Positions 18,773 to 30,795 of a DNA stretch of 64,000 bases are shown here, piece by piece (positions within the stretch are counted from its first letter, which is position 1; every line of letters begins with the position of its first letter). The position numbers and the translations under genes were made by a program. The notes beneath the pieces are model-generated. The model saw only the letters and a list, made by a program, of their open reading frames with translations. It searched no databases and was not told the DNA's origin. Source of the stretch: Bartonella birtlesii IBS 325 (lineage in GTDB: Bacteria; Pseudomonadota; Alphaproteobacteria; Rhizobiales; Rhizobiaceae); NCBI RefSeq assembly GCF_000273375.1, contig NZ_CM001557.1, positions 1,622,551-1,686,550 on the forward strand, in the 5' to 3' direction.

Positions 18773-19385
18773 ATGCCAAAGCCACGCCTTCCTCATCTTG
18801 TTAAAGAAATCATACGGCATGGTAAAATTATATGGTATGTGCGTATTGATCAAAGACCACATCTAGAGTGCACGGAACCTATGCAACACAAGAGTTTGTT
18901 AACAACTACAAAATTGCATTTGCCGAATTACAAGGGCTTATACTTCTTAAATCGAAACCAAGAAAACTTGCTGAAGGATCATTTGCATGGCTGCTTAAAC
19001 GGTATTTAAACAGCTCTAATTGGTATAACCTTGCTAAAACCACTAAAAAACAAAATGAACTAATCCTTAATGAAGCTATGCGATACAATAGGAAACATTC
19101 CATACCAAGCAATGGATAAAAAAAATATCATTGCCGACGTTGAATGGCGTAAAAAGGCACCTACAATGGCTAGAAACTTTCTGAAAGCGTGTATTTTTTT
19201 CTATTTTACCAGAATTAGTCAAAATACTTGGAACTAGTTCCATAGGTGATGAAACATTCATCTGTAGTAAAGTTAATCAAACATTTATCAAAGAAAACTT
19301 TAGCAATGCATTTCAAAACGCTTGTAATACGGCAAGGATTAAAAAAATTAGCACTAGAAGCGATAAACAAACTCCAAAAAATGAG
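18773..19385 (+). pseudogene. tyrosine-type phage integrase pseudogene
   Basis: Integrase-like pieces lie in order but in different frames. MPKPRLPHLVKEIIRHGK and IIWYVRI start at 18773. HGTYATQEFVNNYKIAFAEL then AEGSFAWLLKRYLNSS follow in a second frame (from about 18868). DVEWRKKAPTMARNFLKA is near 19138-19191. LPELVKILGTSSIGDETFI then FIKENFSNAFQNACNTARI run from about 19206 to 19340. The core between NFLKA and LPEL is deleted, and the C-terminal catalytic HxxR and Tyr region is missing. The order matches tyrosine recombinases that open with MPRPR-type sequences. It is clearly dead. Confidence 0.82.
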
Positions 19386-19899
19386 GGATAGAAAATATAT
19401 AATGATCAGGATTCATCTATTTCCTTATATTCAAAATAAATTTTTGATTTTATTTGCTTTCTGTTTTCCCTCATCATCCATCATCACATCTTATATTGTA
19501 AATAAGTTATTGAATTTTTTATCCCTGTAGCTTGACAAAACTAATAAATACTCAAAACTTTGCAACTAAATGATTAACAAAATTTATTACGAAACTCTTA
19601 ACACCTTCTTCTGTTTGAAGTAGCTTCAAAGTGATCTTCATTATAATTTTAAGTTTTTTGATTAATCATTTATTAGTTACCTCAACGATAACTGAACATT
19701 TTGTAAACAAATATCTGTTACATTATTTTAGAATGAAGTTATATCCCCTTATTACTTCTGTATTCTTTTTCTTTATCCACATAAAATCATAAAAAATGTT
19801 TTTTCTCTTTACTCCTTATTTATATCATGCTTCGATAGGTAAGATTACTTTTTTCAGTGTAATTTTGAATCTTAAATAATTAAAGGGAACCTTCAAAAA
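19386..19899. other. gene-free stretch upstream of cycA
   Basis: No gene is visible. The sequence is AT-rich and should contain the cycA promoter. A TTGACA box occurs at 19532-19537 but no good -10 lies at the right distance. The ribosome binding site AAAGGGAACC lies just before 19900. Confidence 0.5.
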
Positions 19900-21300
19900 A
19901 TGAATGATAAACAAAATTTAGGAGCTGATCCTCAGAACAAATTGCAACGTGGCCTAGACAACCGTCACGTACAGCTTATAGCCCTCGGTGGTGCTATTGG
20001 AACAGGCCTCTTCATGGGATCAGGAAAAACAATCAGTGTAGCAGGCCCCTCCATCATACTCGTTTACGGTATTATCGGTTTTGCTCTATACTTTGTAATG
20101 CGTGCTATGGGAGAACTATTGCTTTCTAATTCACAATATCGCTCTCTTATTGATTTTTCAACCGATATGCTAGGACCAGGAGTTGCCTTTTTTGTTGGTT
20201 GGAACTATTGGTTAAGCTGGGTTGTGACTGGGGCTGCAGATATTATTGCTATCATCAACTATATGCATTTCTGGTGGCCAACACTTAATCCATGGATTGT
20301 TGTTTTTGCTTGCATTGGTTTCTTTTTAATTCTTAATCTTCTTGCCGTAAAATTTTTCGGTGAACTTGAATTCTGGTTTGGTCTTATCAAAGTTGTAGCA
20401 ATTTTAGCATTAGTTATTGTTGGATTTTATATGATCACTACAGGCTTTACCTCTCCAAATGGTACAGTCGCTTCTCTCAATCACGTATGGAATGGTGGGG
20501 ATATATTTCCTCGAGGCGTTACAGGTTTTTTTGCCGGATTTCAAATTGCCATTTTTTCTTTTGTTGGTATAGAAATTGCTGGAACAACTGCAGCTGAAGT
20601 CAAAGAACCTAAAAAAGTTCTCCCTAAAGCAATTAATGCAATACCGGTGCGTATTGTACTCTTTTACATCTTTTCTCTTACTGTAATTATGTCAGTTACA
20701 CCTTGGGATCAAATTGTTCCAGAGCAAAGCCCCTTTGTCTCCATGTTTTGGCTCGCTGGCATTCCAATAGCTGCTGGTTTGGTCAATTTTGTCGTTCTCA
20801 CTTCAGCTGCTTCTTCAGCAAATAGTGGTATTTTTTCGACTAGCCGCATGATATATGGACTTGCAACACAAAAAGGTGCTCCCCCACTTCTGGGCAAGCT
20901 TTCTAAATACCATGTTCCAGCTAATGCTCTGTTCTTTTCCTGCCTATGTATTTTAATAGGATACACAATTGCGTCATCATCTCCAAGCATCATAAGTGCT
21001 TTTACAATTGTGACAAGTATTTCAGCTATTGCATTTTTATTCGTATGGTCCGTCATTTTGATTAGCTATATTGTGTATCGTCGCAACCACCCTCATCTCC
21101 ATGCTGAATCCGTCTATAAAATGCCCGGAGGTGTTATCATGTGTGGGATTGTATTAGTTTTTTTCGCTTTTATGCTCTATTTGTTGACATTAGAACATGA
21201 CACCTTAACAGCTTTAAAATACAGTATTTTTTGGTTTATTTTCTTAGGCATAATGTATTTTATATTTATAAGAAAAAAACTTGCTCCAAAAAACAAATAA
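19900..21300 (+). CDS. cycA: D-serine/D-alanine/glycine permease (APC family)
   Basis: The 466-residue protein has about 12 membrane segments. It closely resembles E. coli CycA: NRHVQLIALGGAIGTGLFMGSG in two adjacent blocks (about 22-43), VMRAMGELLLSN, FFAGFQIAIFSFVGIE, TTAAEVKEPKKVLPKAIN and LTSAASSANSGIFSTSRM. CycA is a proton symporter for glycine, D-alanine, D-serine and D-cycloserine in the inner membrane. Length and termini are normal. A strong hairpin terminator follows at 21324. It sits directly after the phage graveyard but looks native and intact. Confidence 0.92.
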   Translation: MNDKQNLGADPQNKLQRGLDNRHVQLIALGGAIGTGLFMGSGKTISVAGPSIILVYGIIGFALYFVMRAMGELLLSNSQYRSLIDFSTDMLGPGVAFFVGWNYWLSWVVTGAADIIAIINYMHFWWPTLNPWIVVFACIGFFLILNLLAVKFFGELEFWFGLIKVVAILALVIVGFYMITTGFTSPNGTVASLNHVWNGGDIFPRGVTGFFAGFQIAIFSFVGIEIAGTTAAEVKEPKKVLPKAINAIPVRIVLFYIFSLTVIMSVTPWDQIVPEQSPFVSMFWLAGIPIAAGLVNFVVLTSAASSANSGIFSTSRMIYGLATQKGAPPLLGKLSKYHVPANALFFSCLCILIGYTIASSSPSIISAFTIVTSISAIAFLFVWSVILISYIVYRRNHPHLHAESVYKMPGGVIMCGIVLVFFAFMLYLLTLEHDTLTALKYSIFWFIFLGIMYFIFIRKKLAPKNK

Positions 21301-21323
21301 AATTTATACATAAAAAGCATACT

Positions 21324-21352
21324 AAAAAAGGGTAACTAAAGTTACCCTTTTT
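21324..21352. terminator. bidirectional Rho-independent terminator
   Basis: A perfect 12-bp stem (AAAAAGGGTAAC with GTTACCCTTTTT) with loop TAAA lies between the converging cycA and ilvC genes. A-runs on one side and T-runs on the other allow it to work in both directions. Confidence 0.9.
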
Positions 21353-21398
21353 GCACATAAAGCGTCAAAGTTATTTACATAATATTCCATTATAAATT

Positions 21399-23021
<1,623 letters not shown>

Positions 23022-23756
23022 TTACACCAATAACTGGATAAAACGCTGAACAGTGTTATACATTCCATGCTCTAACGCGTCAGAAATAAGCCCATGACCA
23101 ATAGAAACTTCCTCAAGCCAAGGAATCTGATGAACAACAGCAGGCAAATTTGTAATGGTCAAATCATGCCCTGCATTAATACCCAATTGCAACTCTTGAG
23201 CTCTTCTTGCAGCAAAAACTAATTTATTGAGCTCCTTATCTTGTTTTATCTTATCGTTAAATGCTCCCCCGTAAGGTCCTGTATAAAATTCCACACGATC
23301 AGCCCCTATCGCCTTAGCAATATCAAGCCCCTCAATAATAGGATCAGAAAATAATGACACTCGAATTTTTTTTGTTTTCAAACGTTGCACGATAGGTGCT
23401 AAAAATTCTCTATGACGAGAAAAATCCCAACCATGATCAGAAGTTGACTGAGCTGGATCATCAGGAACAAGAGTAATCTGATCAGCATATTTTTCTGCTA
23501 TATCCAAAAACCTATCGCTTGGATAACCTTCAATATTAAATTCGGCACTAGGAAATGTGCTGTTCATTAAACCATGTATATCTGGCAAATCCGTAAAACG
23601 AATATGTCTTTCATCAGGGCGCGGATGAACCGTCAAACCTGCTGCTCCAGCGGCAAGTGCTATGTGTCCAATAGCCTTAATATTTGGCCAAGGTAAATTA
23701 CGCCGATTGCGCAAAACAGCAATAGCATTAAGATTAACCGAAAGTTTTATCGCCAT
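23022..23756 (-). CDS. pdxJ: pyridoxine 5'-phosphate synthase
   Basis: PdxJ condenses 1-deoxyxylulose 5-phosphate with 3-amino-2-oxopropyl phosphate to make pyridoxine 5'-phosphate. The 244-residue TIM-barrel protein shows [16 protein letters not shown] (about 4-19), [12 protein letters not shown] with catalytic His/Arg, [29 protein letters not shown] and INAGHDLT, all standard. The start at 23756 follows GGGAGTGTGC at good spacing; an ATG 12 bases upstream lacks a site. The protein is complete. Confidence 0.96.
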   Translation of the reverse strand: MAIKLSVNLNAIAVLRNRRNLPWPNIKAIGHIALAAGAAGLTVHPRPDERHIRFTDLPDIHGLMNSTFPSAEFNIEGYPSDRFLDIAEKYADQITLVPDDPAQSTSDHGWDFSRHREFLAPIVQRLKTKKIRVSLFSDPIIEGLDIAKAIGADRVEFYTGPYGGAFNDKIKQDKELNKLVFAARRAQELQLGINAGHDLTITNLPAVVHQIPWLEEVSIGHGLISDALEHGMYNTVQRFIQLLV

Positions 23757-23835
23757 GCACACTCCCATTTTTGTATATCATTTTAAAAACAGAAAAAAGA
23801 CCTTCGCCCATATAATCTTTAGAGAAGAAATTTCT

Positions 23836-24957
23836 TTATCGAACAATTGTCAAACGCTCTGCCGCACGCGTAATCCCTGTATAAAGCCACCGCGCCGACA
23901 TATCACGAAATGCAAAACTTTCATCAAACAAAACAACATTGTCCCATTGAGAGCCTTGTGCTTTATGAACAGTTAATGCATATCCATAATCAAAGTCATC
24001 ATATCCCTTTTTTAAGGTCCAAGAAATCTCATTATGAGGATTTTCAAACACTGCTTTCAAAAGCTTAATCTTTGCCACCCGGCACTCGCTTTCTTCTGGT
24101 TTAACAAGAAGATTAATACTAGGCTTAACAGTTTCTTTCTGTGAAGTCATCACTTTCCATAAAGAACCATTTAACAAGCCTTTAGGAGGATCATTGCGCA
24201 AGCATACGAGCTTATCCCCTGCTTGTGGATAATTTGCTGTAAACCCCTTCAACGCACGCAAACGTTTATTATAAAGGTGCCGTGTTCGATTGATCCCTAC
24301 CAATACCTGATCAGCATCTAAAACCAATTGCTGATCGACCTCTTTGCGTGTAATAATACGTGCTACACCATAATCACCATAAGCAATATCGCGTCCTTCA
24401 CGCACATCCATAGCCAAACGAACAATCGGATTGTCACGTGCTTGCCGATGAATTTCTGAAAGAAGAAAATCTGGTTCGGCATTGGAAAAAAAACCACCTC
24501 CTGATATAGGAGGCAATTGCCCTGGATCACCAAGAACAAGAATAGGTGTTTGAAAACTCATTAAATCACGCGCCAATTGTTCGTCTACCATCGAACATTC
24601 ATCAACAATGATAAGTGCAGCTTGTGCAGCAGCACTTTTCCGATTGAGTGCAAATGTTGGCGCAATTGATTTTTTTCCTGTAATTTCATCGGAAACTTCT
24701 TCTTCTCCACGAGGACAATAAATCAACGAATGAATCGTACAAGCATTGCTTGCACCTTTAGAACGCAAAACCTGCGCAGCTTTCCCCGTAAAAGCAGCAA
24801 ATTGAACAGAACCATCAACTGTTTCCGCAAAATAACGTGCAAGTGTCGTCTTGCCCGTTCCCGCATAACCAAAGAGGCGAAAAAGTGGTGAACGCCCATC
24901 CCTTAACCATGCGGCAACAGCTTTCAATGCATTATCCTGTTCCCGTGAAAATTGCAT
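23836..24957 (-). CDS. RecD-like ATP-dependent DNA helicase (AAA family)
   Basis: The 373-residue superfamily 1B helicase has Walker A in LFGYAGTGKTTLARYF (about 28-43), motif II IIVDECSMVDEQLA (about 116-129), GDPGQLPPISGGGFF (motif III), and the UvrD_C_2-type motif ALTVHKAQGSQWDNV near the C-terminus with WLYTGITRAAERLTIV at the end. These are typical of the small stand-alone RecD-like proteins of Hyphomicrobiales, which lack RecBC-interaction domains. The role is probably DNA repair or processing; substrate is unknown. Confidence 0.9.
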   Translation of the reverse strand: MQFSREQDNALKAVAAWLRDGRSPLFRLFGYAGTGKTTLARYFAETVDGSVQFAAFTGKAAQVLRSKGASNACTIHSLIYCPRGEEEVSDEITGKKSIAPTFALNRKSAAAQAALIIVDECSMVDEQLARDLMSFQTPILVLGDPGQLPPISGGGFFSNAEPDFLLSEIHRQARDNPIVRLAMDVREGRDIAYGDYGVARIITRKEVDQQLVLDADQVLVGINRTRHLYNKRLRALKGFTANYPQAGDKLVCLRNDPPKGLLNGSLWKVMTSQKETVKPSINLLVKPEESECRVAKIKLLKAVFENPHNEISWTLKKGYDDFDYGYALTVHKAQGSQWDNVVLFDESFAFRDMSARWLYTGITRAAERLTIVR

Positions 24958-25733
24958 AATCTATCAAAATAAGATTCGCATAAAAAGAGCAAGCATTTTG
25001 GAAACAAAACCACGATTAAGAAAATTTTTTTGTAAAAAACTCCTGATACAGCGCTATCTAATCACTTTCACAGTACAATCATCAATATTGTACCAATAAC
25101 CTGCCTTCAAAATACCTCAACAATCTAAATTTATAATCAAATAAATTTACTTCAACCTTCTTGATAAGATCACATATTCATTTGGCAAAATATCTTTCGT
25201 TACAGAAAAATACAAACAAATGGCTTATATACAGCAAACTGAAAATAATACACATATATACTTCTGCTGCTTTATTTTAAAAACAAAAAACAACTTTTAT
25301 ATAAAAGACGAAGAAAGGAATTTTATGAACTATGCCCATACTTTACTTAATCAATCATCTCACTAGCACAAAAGAGCAAAACGCCTAAACCGTGACGAAA
25401 AACAAATTGAACAAAGCAACAAAACTATTGAAGCTTTGTCACGATAAAACTGTAAACTGAAAAATCTCAGTAAAGTATAAAGCAAAAAAGGCCTTCAAAC
25501 AGCATATAATTTTACAAAATACAATATATGCTACCAACCTAGCTCAGCATACTCATAATGCGAAATACTTTTTGTATAAAGAAATGACAACATACACTTC
25601 TCTTATACAAAAGAGCATAGATTGTAAAAATCTGTTTCGTCAACAAGACCCCAAAAAAATGAAGGAAAAAAGTAAAAAGCTCCAAAGAATCAAGAACCCA
25701 AAAATTCCTCCATTATTTGATTAACATATTATT
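24958..25733. other. long gene-free spacer downstream of ilvI
   Basis: 776 AT-rich bases with only short frames. This is where ilvH, the regulatory subunit gene of acetolactate synthase, lies in many relatives. I looked for IlvH-like pieces on the minus strand just after the ilvI stop and found none that I could recognise. Confidence 0.5.
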
Positions 25734-27533
25734 TTATACAAGAATCCGTCCTTCATCAGAAATAGCATTGGCAACTCCCTCATCATGAGCCTCATCAGGC
25801 AACAACATATCATTATGTGCACATCCAGATGGAATCATAGGAAAACAATTTTCTAAATTATCAACACGACAATCGAAGAGAACTAGCTTGTCAGAGTCAA
25901 GCATTTGCTGAATTTTATCATCAAGTTCATCCGGTTTTGAACAACGAATACCAATTGCTCCATAAGCTTGTGCCAATTTTATAAAGTCAGGCATCGATTC
26001 TGTATAAGAATGAGAAAGACGATTACCATGCAACAATTGCTGCCACTGTCGAACCATTCCCATATATTGATTATTTAAAATAAAAATTTTTACTGGCGTA
26101 TCATGTTGAATTGCCGTTGCAAGCTCCTGAATATTCATCTGAATTGAGGCATCACCAGAAATACATAAAACCAGTGCATCAGGATGTGCTATTTGAACAC
26201 CAATAGCAGCAGGAAGACCATATCCCATAGTCCCAAGACCACCAGAAGTCATCCAATGTTTTGGTTCATCAAAACGATAATACTGCGCCGCCCACATTTG
26301 ATGCTGTCCAACATCCGTTGTGATATAAGCATTGGCATCTTTGGTCAATGCATATAGTCGTTCAAGAGCATATTGTGGCATAATGACATCTTTTTTCTCC
26401 ATATATGCCAATGAATTACGCGCTTTCCAAAGATTAATTTTCCTCCACCACGCATCACGGCTTTCTCTATCAAATATTGCTTGTCGCATATGTAAATGTT
26501 GATTGATATCTCCTAAAATATCTGCCACATCTCCAATAAGTGGAACTTCTGCCTTTACAATCTTATTGATAGTAGAAGGATCAATATCAATATGAATAAT
26601 ACGCGCATGAGGTGCAAATGCATCAATCCGCCCAGTGATACGATCATCAAAGCGCGCACCAACAGCCAACATAACATCACAATCATGCATGGCCATATTA
26701 GCCTCATAGGTGCCATGCATTCCAAGCATTCCAAGCCAATTTTTGCTAGAAGCCGGATAGGCACCAAGTCCCATAAGTGTTGACGTAATCGGAAAATCTC
26801 CCCATTGAACCAAATCACGCAAAAATTGTACAGCTTTAGGACCCGATGAAATAACACCACCACCAGAATAAACGATAGGACGTTTTGCTTCTGCTAACAA
26901 AGAAATAGCATATTCAAAAGCCTTAATATCCCCTTTTACTTGTGGAGAAGAATGCTGAGATGCCAAAACTTGAGGCATTCTATAAACACCCAAAGCGAAT
27001 TGAATATCCTTAGGAATATCAATCAAAACCGGTCCTGGACGCCCTGATTGAGCAACAGCGAAAGCTTCATGAATAATGGCGGCAAGATCATTGACATCTT
27101 CAACCAACCAATTCCGTTTCGTACAGGGCTTTGTAATCCCAACTGTATCAGCCTCTTGAAAAGCATTTGTTCCAATCACTGTTGTCGCCACCTGACCAGA
27201 AAAACAAACAAGAGGTATAGAATCCATGAATGCATCTTGCAAAGGTGTAACAGCATTCGTTACTCCTGGACCAGAAGTCACAAGCATCACACCTACCCTC
27301 CCTGTGCTGCGTGCGTAACCTTCAGCAGCATGACCCGCGGCCTGTTCATGACGTACCAAAATATGCTGCAGTAAATTTTGTTGATAAAGTGCATCAAAAA
27401 TAGGAAGAACAGCTCCACCAGGATAACCAAAGACATGTTGAACTCCTTGATCAATAAGAGCTTGAACCACCATTTCAGCACCCGACATTCTTTTTCTGTC
27501 CGCATTTTCTTGCATTTTTGGATGATGTATCAT
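25734..27533 (-). CDS. ilvI: acetolactate synthase large (catalytic) subunit
   Basis: This ThDP enzyme makes acetolactate, the first common step of branched-chain amino acid synthesis. The 599-residue protein has the N-terminal catalytic Glu in [31 protein letters not shown], the FAD-binding central domain with [11 protein letters not shown], and the ThDP motif [15 protein letters not shown] ending in [12 protein letters not shown]. The start at 27533 follows GTGGGAAAA; an in-frame ATG at 27560 lies directly behind a hairpin and T-run and has no site. No ilvH is adjacent. A promoter and two hairpins lie upstream. Confidence 0.95.
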   Translation of the reverse strand: MIHHPKMQENADRKRMSGAEMVVQALIDQGVQHVFGYPGGAVLPIFDALYQQNLLQHILVRHEQAAGHAAEGYARSTGRVGVMLVTSGPGVTNAVTPLQDAFMDSIPLVCFSGQVATTVIGTNAFQEADTVGITKPCTKRNWLVEDVNDLAAIIHEAFAVAQSGRPGPVLIDIPKDIQFALGVYRMPQVLASQHSSPQVKGDIKAFEYAISLLAEAKRPIVYSGGGVISSGPKAVQFLRDLVQWGDFPITSTLMGLGAYPASSKNWLGMLGMHGTYEANMAMHDCDVMLAVGARFDDRITGRIDAFAPHARIIHIDIDPSTINKIVKAEVPLIGDVADILGDINQHLHMRQAIFDRESRDAWWRKINLWKARNSLAYMEKKDVIMPQYALERLYALTKDANAYITTDVGQHQMWAAQYYRFDEPKHWMTSGGLGTMGYGLPAAIGVQIAHPDALVLCISGDASIQMNIQELATAIQHDTPVKIFILNNQYMGMVRQWQQLLHGNRLSHSYTESMPDFIKLAQAYGAIGIRCSKPDELDDKIQQMLDSDKLVLFDCRVDNLENCFPMIPSGCAHNDMLLPDEAHDEGVANAISDEGRILV

Positions 27534-27563
27534 TTTTCCCACTCGCCTATTTGATAGCATAAC

Positions 27564-27585
27564 AAAAAAGCCCCCGAAGGAGCCT
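27564..27585 (-). terminator. terminator-like hairpin with UUCG loop before ilvI
   Basis: Read on the minus strand, AGGCTCC-TTCG-GGGGCTT is followed by a run of six T. The stem has 7 pairs including two G-U. It lies about 30 bases before the ilvI start, placing it either as a miaA terminator or as an attenuator in the ilvI leader. Confidence 0.7.
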
Positions 27586-27588
27586 ATT

Positions 27589-27610
27589 AAAAAAGGCCCT
27601 GAGAGAGCCT
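27589..27610 (-). terminator. second terminator-like hairpin in ilvI leader
   Basis: On the minus strand, AGGCTCT-CTC-AGGGCCT is followed by six T. It lies just upstream of the UUCG hairpin. Its 3' arm can also pair with the 5' arm of that hairpin (about 6 bp), so the two structures could be mutually exclusive. Confidence 0.65.
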
Positions 27611-27731
27611 ACTACACACAAAAAACATATATTGTATGATTACCCCCCTTATTCCAATACGCAAAATTTACAAGGAAAAACCTTCCTATAAAGGGATTTC
27701 TAATGACATTGATCGCATCCGTCAATAAAAA

Positions 27732-27760
27732 ATTATACTTGCTAAAAAATGCATTGGCAA
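27732..27760 (-). promoter_or_regulatory. sigma70-type promoter ahead of ilvI
   Basis: On the minus strand a TTGCCA box (27755-27760) and a perfect TATAAT (27732-27737) are separated by 17 bases. Transcription would start near 27725 and run through a leader of ~190 bases, with both hairpins, before ilvI. The promoter lies just beyond the miaA stop. Confidence 0.7.
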
Positions 27761-27799
27761 TTGACTTTTTTCAACTGCTTCTCAAGTTTCTCAACTCTT

Positions 27800-28674
27800 T
27801 TATCCAGAAATAAGCATCCATTCTTCATCAAATTGATTACGAAACCACGTCAATTGTCTTTTTGCATACTGTCTTGTTTGTATTTTTACCATTTCAAGAG
27901 CATTCTCAAAATTTTTGTCTCCATTCAAATAAGCTATAAATTCAGCGATACCAATAGCCTTCATCGCTGGTAACAAAGGAGAAATCCCAAGTTTCTTCAT
28001 AGTCATCACCTCTTCTAGCACGCCTCTTTCAATCATAGTATCCAAACGCTTATGAATGCGCTTATAAAGCAATTGACGTGGTGGAATGAGAAGAATTTTT
28101 TCTACACGATGTGCTGCAATAAGAGGTATTTTTTTTGCTTCTGCCACCAACTTAACCTCTCACCCGTTGCATCATAAACTTCCAAAGCACGTATGATACG
28201 CTGACCATCTTGTGAAGAAATTTTCTCAGCAAGAACAGCATCAACCTGCAACAACCGATGATAAAGACTCTCAGCTCCTTCTTTATCAAGCCGAAGTCGC
28301 CATTTCTGCCGCACAACTTCTGGAATATGAGGAATTTTTGAAATCCCCTCTAAAAGAGCACGAAAATAAAGCCCTGTTCCACCAACAAAAATCAGTGATT
28401 TCGACGTAAAGTTATTTAATAGTTTTTCAACATCATACAACCATTTCCCTACGGAATAATTTACAGTAGGACTCACATAACCATAGAGATAGTGTGGAAC
28501 AATTGCAGTATCAGCTTCCGTTGGCCGTGCCGTTAAAATATTTAAAACATCATAAACCTGCATTGAATCTGTATTAATAATCAGAGCATTTTTTTCTTGA
28601 GCCATTTGTAAGGCAAGCGCAGATTTCCCACTTGCAGTTGGCCCCGCTATTAATGTAATTGTTCTCTGTATCAT
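27800..28674 (-). pseudogene. miaA: tRNA dimethylallyltransferase, single frameshift
   Basis: MiaA adds the dimethylallyl group to A37 of tRNAs reading UNN codons. The N-terminal part (28674 down to about 28137) has the P-loop GPTASGKS, NTDSMQVY and GGTGLYFRALLEG. The C-terminal part (about 28130 down to 27800) has LPAMKAIGIAEF and TRQYAKRQLTWFRNQF. They are in different frames. The break is at an 8-base A run (28129-28136); one more A restores ...WWQKQKK-IPLIAAHR. Both halves are otherwise well preserved, giving a normal ~291-residue protein. It could be a recent mutation, slippage, or a sequencing undercall. Confidence 0.88.
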
Positions 28675-29253
28675 GGATGGTAATCTCTATCTTTATCAAT
28701 CAACAACTTATCAACAACACACATGACTACCCAAAAATCTTCTATATTTCTCTTACATTATCTTAAGAGTAGATCTTCAGACAAAAATAGAAACAAGAGC
28801 GCATCATTAATATAGACAAAACTATAGGAATTCTTAATTTTTAATAAAATAATAAAGCAAAGAACTATAAACAGAATACTTAATTAATTATACAGTATAA
28901 AACAATTTTATTATTTATAAATAACACATAATATTTAATTTTATAATAAAATAACCAATAATTTATTGTCTTAAACTTCTTTTTTTAATGATCGTTACTT
29001 CTTTCCTTAATAACGCAACAATAACCCTAACTTATTAATTCTGATACAAATTTTTTATATAATTGCTATTTTGTAAACTGTATAAAGAAAACGATTACCA
29101 CAAGCGCACTTTGAAGCACAATCACAAAAATAAAAACGGTAAAAGACACATTGCACACCTTATAGTTCGCAAAACACCCCGCACTCTAAGGCTGATAAAA
29201 GGACAAAATATAATACAAAAAAATCTGTTCCTCACACATCAATATCTGAAATA
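28675..29253. other. gene-free very AT-rich spacer
   Basis: About 580 bases between htrA and miaA on the minus strand, with long A/T runs, especially 28840-29060. No gene or recognisable remnant was seen. Confidence 0.5.
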
Positions 29254-30795
29254 TCAATCCATTGGGATCGTAACAAACCGTAACTCTCCATCTGGACGAG
29301 CAATGATAAACAGAGCATTTTTGCGTCCAGCTTCACGTAATTTATGAATACGCCTTTTCACCGCATCAATTGTTGTGACAGAACTTTGATTAATATCAAC
29401 AATTACTTCACCAACACGAATACGCTTTTTATCTGCTGCACTATTTTGTGCAACAGATATCACTACCAATCCGTGAAGTTTATCCGTAATTGAATAACGA
29501 TGACGCAAATCTTCTGTAATCTCAGATAACGTCATCCCCATAAACCGCATTGTTATGCTTTTCGATACAGTATTATCTTTTTCGTCATCGGGCTTTTCTG
29601 CAGTATCTTCACTTGCATCTGTATGTTCAGAATTTTCATTTGCATCTGTCTCAATTAAACGCCCAAGTTTAACTTTTACTGTTTTTTCTTGTCCGTTTCG
29701 TAAAACGGTAACATCCACCACTTTTCCTTCAGAACTCTCTGCTACCAAACGAGGCAAATCACGCGCATGCTTAATTTTTGTATTTCCAAAAGAAAGAATA
29801 ACATCCCCTGTCTGTAATTGGCTATTATCCACATCCGCCTGTTCTATTTTACCGGCAACCAATGCTCCCCTAGCCTTGTCGAGTTTTAATTTTTTTGCAA
29901 TATCCTCTGTCACCGGTTGAATACGAATAGCCAACCAACCACGCCTTATTTCTCCAAAATCACGCAATTGCTTAATCACAGAAAGAGCCATATCAGATGG
30001 TATTGCAAAACCAATACCAATAGACCCTCCAGAAGGAGAAATAATTGCTGTATTAATCCCAATTACCTCTCCATTTCTATCAAATAGCGGCCCCCCAGAA
30101 TTGCCTCGATTAATCGCTGCATCTGTCTGAATAAAATTATCATAAGGACCAGCATTAAGATCACGATTGCGTGCAGAAATAATACCAACCGTTACACTTC
30201 CACCAAAACCGTAAGGATTACCGATAGCCATAACCCAATCACCAATACGCGCCTTTTCTGAGTTACCAAAACGTACAGCTTTTAATTTTTTACTTCCCAT
30301 ATCCACTTGAAGCAGTGCCAAGTCAGTCTTGCTATCCTTTCCAAGCAATTTTGCTTTTAACTTTGTACCATCTGTGAAATTCACTTCAATATCATCAGCA
30401 TCAACGATAACGTGATAATTAGTAACAATAAGCCCTTTTTGGGCATCAATCACAAAACCAGATCCCAGAGAGCGTACCTTTTGAAACTGACCATCTTTTT
30501 GACCATCTTTAGGTGTGAAAAAATCATTAAAATACTCTTGCAACAACGAATCTGGAGGAATAACCTGCACTGAAATATCCTCGTCTTGTTCAGTCCCCTC
30601 AACGGTCTGCGCAGTGGAAATATTTACCACAGTTTCCAAAAGTTCAGCAGCCAAATCAGGAATAGAAAGGAGTGTGTTGTTTGTTTCTGCTCCCCAAGAC
30701 AACCCCATTGATCCCGTTAAAAACAAAACTGCAACAACAACCCTTCTTACAAAGAACATCCAAGACGTACTTTTACCTACGACATTTCTACCCAT
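29254..30795 (-). CDS. htrA: periplasmic Do/HtrA serine protease
   Basis: The 513-residue protein has an N-terminal export signal (hydrophobic about 16-30, cleavage near SWGA) and a trypsin-like domain. The catalytic triad is His in NYHVIV, Asp in KTDLALLQ and Ser in GNSGGPLF. Two PDZ domains follow (about 285-375 and 420-505), separated by a Glu/Asp-rich linker. It degrades misfolded envelope proteins. It lies 156 bases behind hflC on the same strand, as in many Hyphomicrobiales, and is probably read with hflK-hflC. Confidence 0.95.
   Translation of the reverse strand: MGRNVVGKSTSWMFFVRRVVVAVLFLTGSMGLSWGAETNNTLLSIPDLAAELLETVVNISTAQTVEGTEQDEDISVQVIPPDSLLQEYFNDFFTPKDGQKDGQFQKVRSLGSGFVIDAQKGLIVTNYHVIVDADDIEVNFTDGTKLKAKLLGKDSKTDLALLQVDMGSKKLKAVRFGNSEKARIGDWVMAIGNPYGFGGSVTVGIISARNRDLNAGPYDNFIQTDAAINRGNSGGPLFDRNGEVIGINTAIISPSGGSIGIGFAIPSDMALSVIKQLRDFGEIRRGWLAIRIQPVTEDIAKKLKLDKARGALVAGKIEQADVDNSQLQTGDVILSFGNTKIKHARDLPRLVAESSEGKVVDVTVLRNGQEKTVKVKLGRLIETDANENSEHTDASEDTAEKPDDEKDNTVSKSITMRFMGMTLSEITEDLRHRYSITDKLHGLVVISVAQNSAADKKRIRVGEVIVDINQSSVTTIDAVKRRIHKLREAGRKNALFIIARPDGELRFVTIPMD

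Noticed and set aside
19246-19530. 94-codon plus-strand frame before cycA
   Set aside because: The first part overlaps integrase remnants in another frame, the product shows no motif, and the tail is low-complexity hydrophobic sequence.
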